A stretch of DNA of 64,000 nucleotides from Anastrepha obliqua (lineage: Eukaryota > Arthropoda > Insecta > Diptera > Tephritidae). This document shows positions 56,801 through 64,000 of this stretch, piece after piece. A program made the position numbers and the translations under genes. How positions within the stretch are numbered: the stretch's first letter is position 1; the number at the start of each line of letters is the position of its first letter. The stretch is from NCBI RefSeq assembly GCF_027943255.1, contig NC_072893.1, positions 131,005,784-131,069,783 on the forward strand, written 5' to 3'. The notes beneath the pieces were generated by a model. That model worked only from the letters and a program-made list of their open reading frames with translations. It did no database searches and was not told where the DNA came from.

Positions 56801-58214
56801 TATTTAAGCGTTATTTCTCAGTTTATTAAACCAATATATACGTTTCTGGGTGCATATTCTGAGCGCACAGTTGGCATTGTAACGGCAGCACAAATGTTAA
56901 ATTAATATATACACTAAATAAAGTACATTTAGATCATATATATGTAAATAACTTAAATGTTTTTTTACAGCTTCTATGAGAGAGCACATCCAGTCAAATC
57001 CAAGCAAGCCGCCAATTACAGTTTCAATCGCGATTACGTAAATGCCGCACGTCCTGTCATTCGCACTCTTTTTTACCAACCTCCTTTCGCCTAATCTCCG
57101 CAATGATTTATTTAGTATATTTTTTTTTATGCTTAGCTTTTTCACAATAATGCTTTCTAATTTTTTCATTGCCATAATGGTTTTTTTTTTACATACATAT
57201 TAATATTTGCATAGTTTTTCAAACTTCATTTAGTTTGATTTTACGGCTACTTTTAGCTATGTGTATTTTCCATACATACATACTTCATACAGTTGCTTTC
57301 ATTTGTTTTTTAATTTAATTGTTTTGCGCTCAATTTCTCATTGTCTCTCTCTTTCTCTCTCGCTCTCCTTGCTTTGAATTCGTATTCGTTATAAAAACTA
57401 ATGTTTTCACTAATTTCTAATTAAATTAATAGTATTAATAGTAGTTGTAAAAGATTCAGCGTAATTGCGGGTTAGAAGACGAAAAAAGCACGTAAAGCAA
57501 GTACAGACAAAAGGCCATACATATACATATATTTTTGGGGTTCTTTGCATTCCATACATAGATTAGTGTGTAGTGTCTATTATCCTTTCCATATATATAT
57601 ATATTCTTGTATACTACAGTTAATGTTAATGCTTTGTTTCTCGCTTTTTTTTCTGTGTTTTTGCTTTTTCGTGATTACGCTTTTTGCAGTTCCTTTCATA
57701 ATATAATTAAACACTTATAATTACATAATTTAAATAAGCAACTATACGTACAAGTAGATTATTTGACAACGCACCGCCAGCCGACGCCTCTCTTCTATAC
57801 TAAAGACGCGGTTGAGCGGTGCTAAGTTCAACATAGGGCTACCACCCACCCAAACACAAAATGTATTCACACATTAATCGACAGCCGCCGCTATACATGA
57901 CAGCAAAAGGTAGCACTAACTGCCACAACCCAGCAACTATTTTTCACTATTCCTCTATGGTTAGAGCGCGATGCTAACAGTCGTTCCTACTCCACTCTAG
58001 TGTAGGAGCGCTGTAGCTGCAAAAATGGTTCTAATGGCTGTGGCAATTTGTGCTTAAGGCTGTGTGAGACTTCTTGATTTTGTATGGTACTTTGGCCGGT
58101 GCTCTTGGTAGCGTTTCTCTTGAACCTTGCGGTATTGTACTGCTGCACTGTTGGCCGCAATCAATTGTTGCTGCTCTTTTTGATTTTTTGTTTATTTGCT
58201 GCCAGGGCGGCGCT
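47892..58214. other. 10-kb AT-rich gene-poor region
   Basis: Very high A+T with long poly-T, (ATGT)n and (AAAAT)n tracts (for example 51470-52080, almost only A and T with a strong strand bias to A). No convincing exon could be assembled. A decayed minus-strand copy of a LINE-type leader (AGAATGCT.TAGGAGTG..GTGGTTGTCCTTG) is seen at about 55785-55870. Less AT-rich islands occur at 55150-55345 and 57775-58200. It may be the long 3' region or an intron of a neuronal-type gene on the minus strand, or plain intergenic DNA. Confidence 0.4.
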
Positions 58215-58261
58215 TTATTGTCCTTCGTAGAATTTCGTCACTTTGGCGACTTCCTCCCATG
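58215..58261 (-). CDS. possible 3'-terminal exon of a minus-strand gene (partial)
   Basis: An acceptor-like TATATTATAG precedes a short frame that could read ..WEEVAKVTKFYEGQ followed by TAA. AATAAA overlaps that stop (58214-58219). Another frame (starting MGGSRQSDE) is also open, so the reading is uncertain. If real, upstream exons lie beyond 62,910 outside this window or in its right margin, and the LINE sits in an intron. The sequence below it (57780-58200) is GC-richer than its surroundings, as a 3' UTR near a gene would be. I do not recognise the protein. Confidence 0.25.
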
Positions 58262-58477
58262 CTATAATATACAAAGAAAATAGTGAAATCGATATTGGCG
58301 AATAAAAAGATAGCAAGCGGAAAATTATTTTATATAAGAAAGAAAAAACAGAAATGGATATCGATAACAGAAAACAGAAAACGCACCATAACGGTATGAA
58401 AATAAACAGACTTAGAAAATGTTCTTCGTTGTTGTTGTTGTTTTAACAGCATAGGTAGCCCTGTCTGTGTAAGTATA

Positions 58478-61400
58478 TCATCGGTCGTCTTCGTCTAGCT
58501 CATCTAGGGGTAGGCCCAGGAAACATGCTGTTTCGACAGGTTGGGTCCAGAGGGAGAGGGAGGTTAGATGAGTCGGTTTGAGGGGGCATGTAAAGAGGTG
58601 GTTAGTGTCGTGCGGGGTACCTTCACATGCCGGACATGTGTTTGGTATGTCGGGGTCGATTCTGGATATGTAGGAGTTTAACCTGCTACAGTATCCAGAA
58701 CGTAATTGTGCCAATGTTACACGAGTCTCACGGGGAAGCTGGAGCTCTTCATCTGCGATAGGTGGTGGTCTCCTGGTGAATGTCGTTTATTGACTGTCTA
58801 AATACTGTCCGGTCCAGTAGGTTTCGGTCAGTTTTGTCCTGGATTTCGTCAGCGTAGTCTAGGAGGTGTCTCCTGACGTGCCTGGGAGGCGGCTCAGGCT
58901 CAAGCAGGTGTATGCAGGGGTGAAACCTGCGGTAACATCCCAGCAGGAACTGCTTGCTGAGCAGTTTGTTGTGCTCCGCTACTGGGAGCATTTGTGCCTC
59001 GTTGTGTAGATGTTGGATGGGTGACATCAGGAGGCACCCGGTCGCTGTCCGAATGGCGGTAGTTTGACATGTCTGTAGCTTTGTCCACTGCGAATCACTA
59101 GTTACAGGCGACCAGACAGGCGCAGCATAGAACCGGCCGGCCAATTGCCTTAAATGTCGAAAGCAACAGTTCTTTGTCTTTGCCCCAAGTGCTGCCGGCC
59201 AGAGATTTGAGGACCTTGTTGCGATTTTGGACTTTAATGGCAATTGCGGTTGTATGCGCAGAGAAGGAGAGCAAGCTGTCAAAGGTTACACCCAAAATTT
59301 TGGGGTTATTTACAGTCGGAATTGGTATGTCGTCGACTTTCACCTTAAGGGACAGCTTGACCTCCTTTGTCCAGGTGGTGAAAAGGGTCGCCGTGGACTT
59401 GGTGGGGGAGAGTTGGAGATTCCTCGCAGTGAAAAAGCGAGAAAGTTCGGTGTGGTAGTTGTTCACTTTGGAACACAGGCCATCGATGTCATTGCCCGAC
59501 GCCATTATCGTGCAGTCGTCAGCGTATGAGATCAGGAAAACTCCCGCTGGTGGTTGGGGGAGCTTCGAGATGTAGCAGTTAAAAAGCAAGGAAGAAAGGA
59601 CACCACCCTGCGGTACACCTTGCTTAATCTTCCTCTGCTTTGATATTTGATCTCGAAAAATCACTGACGAGTGCCGACCGCTCAGGTAATTCGCGGACCA
59701 CCTCTTCAGCCCTGGCGGGAGTGTCGACTGATAAATATCATCTAGTAGCATGGAATGGCTGACTGTATCGAAAGCCTTCTTTAGGTCCAACGCTACTAGG
59801 ACAGTCCTCTCGCAGGGGCGGTTTTGGTTAAGCCCGCGATTTATCTGGGCGTTTATGGCGGTGAGTGCAGTGGTGGTGCTGTGCACTCATCGGAATCCGT
59901 GCTGATGTGGGGCTGGGGCCAGGTGTGTCGTGTAGAGTGGGAGTAGGAGGGCTTCAAGTGTCTTCACTACTGGGGAAAGGAGAGTTATCGGCCGATAAGA
60001 CTCCCCTTGGTTGGCGGGTTTTCCAGGTTTCAGTAGTGGGACCACTCTCCCTGATTTCCACTTGTCAAGGATGATGAGAGTGGCCAGGGACAAATTGAAG
60101 ACCCTTGTGAGGAATCCTACTCCCAGGGGTCCCAGATGCTTCAGCATCAGCGCGTTTAATCCGTCAGGGCCAATGGCTTTCGATGATTTCGACTTGTTGA
60201 TGGCTCCCTGAACCTCATCACCGGAGAAAGTAAGTGGCGCACTGTCGTCCGTCAGTTTGTGCAGCCTTCTGGTAACACGACGTTTGGTTCTGTCGCCCGG
60301 AGGATGCAGCATGAAAAGCCGGCTAAAATAGCTCGCGCATCTCTTCGGGTCCGACGAAATACAACCGTTGAAGGTGATTGCCACCTTGTCGTTGTGCTTC
60401 GTCGGGTTCGACAGGGACCTAACGGTGGACCAGAGCTTACTCACCCCAGAGGTGAGGTTACAGGTCTTCAGGTGCTCAACCCATTTAGTCCGCTTGTGTT
60501 GATTTACCAGTTGCCGGATCTCCAAATTGAGATCCCTTATGCGGGGATCCCCGGGATCGGCCTGGCGTAGGTGATCACGCTCGTTTGCTAAACTGGCTGC
60601 TTCGGCTGGGAAATGAGGACGGATGTCCTTATAACTTCCAGCTGGAATGAAGCGAGACGCAGCAGCTGTAAGCACCTTGCGGAATGCGCGTTCGCCCACG
60701 CGCACGTCAGTGGGGATGGGAAGAGCGGCGAAGGTGTCCTCGGTAAATTCCGTGAAGCCGGCCCAATTAGCTTTTTTAAAGTTAAAATAGGACCGGTGAT
60801 TCGCGGAAACGAAGTGGGCAGGTCTCTCAATCGAGACGATAATGGGCAAGTGGTCTGATACAAGCGATAGCATAGGTCGCCACGTTATGCTATTTATCAG
60901 ACCCGCGCTAGCTATTGTTAGGTCAGGCGAGCTGCTACAATTGCCCACTACCCTGGTGGGGGCGTCGTCGTTCACAGTGCTGAATGTCGAGTCGCCTATC
61001 TGCTCTGCCAATTGCTGTCCCCTACGATCATTTGGCAGGCTTGAATGCCAAAGATCGTGATGCGCATTAAAGTCACCTACAACCAATCGATTTTCACCTC
61101 TGATGAGCGCACCTATATCAGGGTGATATCCTGCCGGGCAGCAGGTGACAGGGGGTATATATATCGCACTTGTTACGTTAAAGCGTGACAACTCAAAATC
61201 TGAACATTTTCAGTAGAGACGAAAAACTGTTTCCGTAAATATTAATAATATATTACAAGGAAAAAAATATGTAATTGCACGAAAATATCATTAAAAACAA
61301 TATAACGGTTGTTTCATTCTTATTTGTTTAGTAGTTGCGCTAAAATAACAAATTTTTGAGTTGTTACTCTTTTCCTCAAATTTTTTTATACACTTAGTGG

Positions 61401-62741
61401 TGTTATTTTGAGTTGTCTCTGTTTAACTGAAAAAATAACACCTAACTTAAACAAACTTAAACAAACCGTTTGGTTGTAAACAGGCACAATTCAAAATGTT
61501 ACACTTTATGTGACACAAATTTGTTCAAACACTTGGAGACAACTAAAAATGTAACTAGTTGAGATAAAAGAAGTCATTCTGAAAACAAAGAGAGAGTCAT
61601 AACGGTTTTTTTAACGAAAGACTAGACAAATCACTGAACGATTTTTACAGTGGGTAGAGATGACCACTTTACATTGTTTTCTTGCAAAAAACTAAAATTG
61701 GGAAATTTTGAGTTGTTACGCTTTAACGTAACAAGTGCGATATGTTAAATATTTCGAGCTCGGAATCGCCTGACCGGACAGATATGCCTTGACATTCTAA
61801 GGTGCTGTCCCTGCGGTCGATTCCTTCATCGATGAGACGATACTGCACTGTGTGGTGGACTATAAACGCTAGGCCACCACCATTGTCTCGCTCGCGATCG
61901 TGTCTCTGTACGTTATAGCCATCCCTGGTGATCAGAGATGACCTAGCGTGCAACTTTGTTTCTTGGACCGCAGCTATTTTAATACTGTGCCGGCTCATAA
62001 AGTCAACTATCTCGTCGACCTTACTCGTAAGTCCGTTGCAGTTAAACTGGAGAAGCTTGAAGCTTCTCGGTGAGGTCTGTGTAATCCGGGGGGTGAGGGA
62101 CGCGTGGGGTTGTCTACGTTGGACCTGCTGCGCAATCCACTGTCGTTGTTGCGGCCTGATGGTGGTGGGCGACCGCGCCTCTGGGGGCGGTGGTGGGTGC
62201 AGAACTCTGCAGCAGGGGGCAACGTAGGCAGTTGTCCACTCACGGGTGGTGCGCAGGCCGGAACATCTCCGAAAATGGCACCAGCCATTGCAGGAATTGC
62301 ATTGGACTGATACCAGATTCCGAGGTATTACGGTCTGACACACGGAACAAACTGTACGGGGGACCAGGAGCTGCTGGTTTGTCCCCGCACTGGGGTTGGA
62401 GCAGGAAGGGAGGGGAGGGGTTGAAGGGGAGTTGTGTTGCTCCGATAGGCTCCTCACCGTGGAGGTGTGGGTTGTGGTGGCGGTTGGTAGTGCCGGCCTA
62501 TCAGGGGGTGTAGTAGCCGTGGAGGCATCAGACGCCTGCTGGCGGGAGCAACACGTGGCCACATACCGTGTGGACCACTCCCTGTGCGACTTAAGGCTGA
62601 ACAGGTCTTAAGGTGGCTCCACCCGTTGCACTTATTACACCTAACCGAGGTGGAGTTCGGGTGAAGCCGTTTGTGGCAGACGCAGCAGTAGAATACTTCT
62701 GGCCCAGGGTTGGATTCGACTCCAGCCCTGAGGAGAAGCAT
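58478..62741 (-). pseudogene. LINE polyprotein: 2A-like, zinc fingers, endonuclease, reverse transcriptase
   Basis: From the ATG at 62741: MLLLRAGVESNPGP (2A-like), then a Cys-rich finger YCCVCHKRLHP...VRCNKCNGWSHLKTCS. After a frameshift near 62610 a second, homologous finger follows (CSVCQTVIPR...VQCNSCNGWCHFRRCS); both are followed by a REW(S/T)T.YVA.CC end. The endonuclease begins LLQFNCNGLTSKVDEIVDFM, with QETKL and NGGGLAFIV; the MITE splits it at 61740/61163. RT shows LKPGKPANQGESYRPITLLS, LDLKKAFDTVSH, QGVPQGGVLSSLLFN and SYADDCTIMASG. A TGA interrupts at 59887-59889, frameshifts occur near 59150 and 58730, and the tail has CPACEGTPHDTNHLFTC. Confidence 0.9.
61164..61740. mobile_element. 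577-bp MITE inserted in the LINE endonuclease
   Basis: Long inverted ends, TCGCACTTGTTACGTTAAAG at the left and its complement at the right, continuing through a TGACAACTCAAAAT/ATTTTGAGTTGTTA pair. It is flanked by TA (61162-61163 and 61741-61742). Non-coding. The ends are related to those of the MITE at 16093-16347. Confidence 0.92.
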
Positions 62742-62895
62742 TTGGAGCAGGATTGCTGCGAGAGTTTGCTCCTGTGACGAAAGGGGTGGGGTGATATACG
62801 ATACACTAGACAGGGCTAGTATACTGGGGCGGCAGCCCTTGATCGGGAAAAACCCGAGTCATTCCGGTAACGTAGAACCGGCTGCCATGGGAATG
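62742..62895 (-). promoter_or_regulatory. LINE 5' leader / internal promoter region
   Basis: 154 bp from the LINE 5' end to its first long-frame ATG. It includes two short frames that start at ATGGCAGCC and ATGACTCGG and stop early. The segment GGTTCTACGTTACCGGAATG resembles the leader of many tephritid LINE and SINE copies (from memory). LINEs of this type carry their promoter inside the 5' end. Confidence 0.5.
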
Positions 62896-62909
62896 AAAAT
62901 GTTCTTCGT

Positions 62910-63722
62910 CGCACTATCTGGTGGGCGGTATCTTTTCAAGTTTTATACCCGGCAGCGCTCAGTCATAGCTTTTATAAAAAAGTAATTTGTAGGTTACACA
63001 AAGTTCTATAGAATTTTGATGTCACGGCAAATGGTGTTCAATTTAGCACACATTGAAAAATCCATAAATAATAATAGTATATGTGTTTCACACAGCCTTG
63101 ATTAACAGGTGCCGATTTTAATAGAGTGTCCATGAAAATCCATATTTGTTGCCATTGTGGCAGCCTACGGACTGTGCTACGGTCAGTGCCCCATGAGTGT
63201 TTTTTATCGAGGTGAGGCCACGAAAAGCGACGTTTAGACAAATTGCTGATTGTAATTTTTCTTCAAAGCGGCCGTTCCATAAGCCTAATACACTCGAGAA
63301 GCTTTCCGTTGCCGAGCGGCGTCCACTATTAGTAAACAAAATTTGTCTATCACTCAGATGTTAGGGTCCCTAATGTGTATGTACGGACCCTTTCAAATCC
63401 AGGAGCCCTAACCTATGGCGACTGACACATCCTTATATTTGCAAGCAACTCGAGAGCAATTTGAGTAAAGTCTATTGATATGTATTACAGTTATCATTCA
63501 GTTTAGATATCAAGCCCACTAGTGGACAGTGTAGAGCTGAGAAAACCTTTCGATGAATGGGGTAATATTTGTCAGTTAAAGAAATTTTCTCATAACATTG
63601 TTGTAATTTATTTTACTTCCGGATTTGCTACGCCCACTTGTGCACTGCCCCAGTTCAAAAGTCAATAACGTCACCGCTGCTAATTCTACTCTGCTCATGA
63701 AAAATGTCGCTTGAAACGTAAA
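62910..63722. other. right margin, no gene recognised
   Basis: A minus-strand open stretch at 63118-63339 has mixed composition but matches no family I know. Sequence near 63355-63420 (GGGTCCCTAATG, then GGAGCCCTAACC) has repeat-like character. No firm call. Confidence 0.35.
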
Positions 63723-64000
63723 TACAGGGTTGGCCATATTAAACTGACCCATGTGATTATTAAAAAAATATGGAAAAAGAAACATTTTTTTGTGTTTCAT
63801 TGTGAAAAACATTTAATTTAGTTCAAGGAGATTCGTTTACATCACTTTTTGAATATGATATCGCGCAAGTGGTCGCCCTTAGCACGTATTTGGATATGTA
63901 CAGGGTTGGCCATCTTAAACTGACCCATGTGATTATTAAAAAAATATGGAAAAAGAAACATTTTTTTGTGTTTCATTGTGAAAAACATTTAATTTAGTTC
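63723..64000. repeat. direct repeat about 100 bp long, spaced by 176 bp, cut by window end
   Basis: ACAGGGTTGGCCATATTAAA at 63723 and ACAGGGTTGGCCATCTTAAA at 63899 begin two copies that then match almost perfectly (CTGACCCATGTGATTATTAA and on through GTGAAAAACATTTAATTTAG) to the window edge. It looks like a tandemly duplicated transposon end or a satellite-like unit. The rest lies outside. Confidence 0.8.

Larger units (their letters stand above)
58430..62895 (-). mobile_element. full-length non-LTR retrotransposon (LINE), jockey-superfamily-like
   Basis: Flanked by a 14-bp target duplication AAAATGTTCTTCGT (58416-58429 and 62896-62909). On the minus strand it starts CATTCCCATGGCAGCCGGTT and ends TAAAACAACAACAACAAC, a (CAA)n tail. 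It codes for a 2A-like motif, two zinc fingers, an APE-type endonuclease, reverse transcriptase and a C-terminal zinc-binding tail. Host length is 3.9 kb plus a 577-bp MITE. Frameshifts and stops inactivate it. Confidence 0.93.

Noticed and set aside
56897..57175. Minus-strand frame in a GC-richer patch
   Set aside because: Looks like repeat-derived sequence; no family motif or splice sites.
58749..59088. Plus- and minus-strand alternative frames across the LINE
   Set aside because: Shadows of the LINE coding frame at high GC content.
1..64000. CRISPR arrays, bacterial operons or integrons
   Set aside because: The window is eukaryotic with introns; the tandem repeats present have no spacer structure.

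Overview
This window is nuclear DNA of a higher dipteran insect, most likely a tephritid fruit fly. The reasons are short GT-AG introns, AT-rich spacers, eight recognisable fly-type genes, and dense insect transposons (mariner, Tc1-like, hAT, Helitron, an errantivirus-type LTR element, LINEs). The species call is an inference. From memory, the Drosophila orthologues of most of these genes are X-linked, which would make this a Muller element A segment.

Layout. Positions 1-19,000 hold almost only mobile DNA: a decayed Tc1-like element (673-1869); a dead mariner (2414-4064) with a second internally deleted element nested in its leader (2557-2924); a transposase/jockey chimera (4509-5215); an LTR element with env (5546-13226) that lost protease, RT and RNase H and carries an intact mariner (7527-8806) inside gag; and a nested stack of inverted-repeat elements (14478-16519). 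The gene cluster runs from 17,930 to 45,939 with strictly alternating strands: PTAR1/tempura (-), IscA1 (+), Arp6 (-), ND-18/NDUFS4 (+), an RS-domain protein (-), Usf (+), O-fut2/POFUT2 (-) and an LRPPRC2-like PPR protein (+). Neighbours are therefore head-to-head or tail-to-tail throughout. PTAR1 intron 1 (5.9 kb) holds an RTE-type LINE remnant, a hAT element and a decayed mariner. The spacer between O-fut2 and LRPPRC2 is swollen to 5.1 kb by a foldback element (37689-40087) and a Helitron remnant ending at 42381.

From 46,000 to 58,200 the DNA is AT-rich and gene-poor, with one tRNA-headed SINE-like repeat. A possible 47-nt last exon of a minus-strand gene lies at 58215-58261. Positions 58430-62895 are a full-length but mutated LINE on the minus strand with a 14-bp target duplication. 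It encodes a 2A-like motif, two tandem zinc fingers, endonuclease and RT, and carries a 577-bp MITE. The right edge has a 176-bp-spaced direct repeat.

Roles. The host genes are housekeeping: mitochondrial Fe-S assembly (IscA1), complex I (ND-18), mitochondrial RNA handling (LRPPRC2), chromatin (Arp6), prenylation or Rab-related function (PTAR1), ER O-fucosylation (O-fut2) and transcription (Usf). They do not form one pathway. Notable observations are the foldback element with 96-bp repeat arms and a 10-bp target duplication, the LINE 2A-like peptide, the in-frame gag-integrase fusion beside an intact env, and the alternating gene order.
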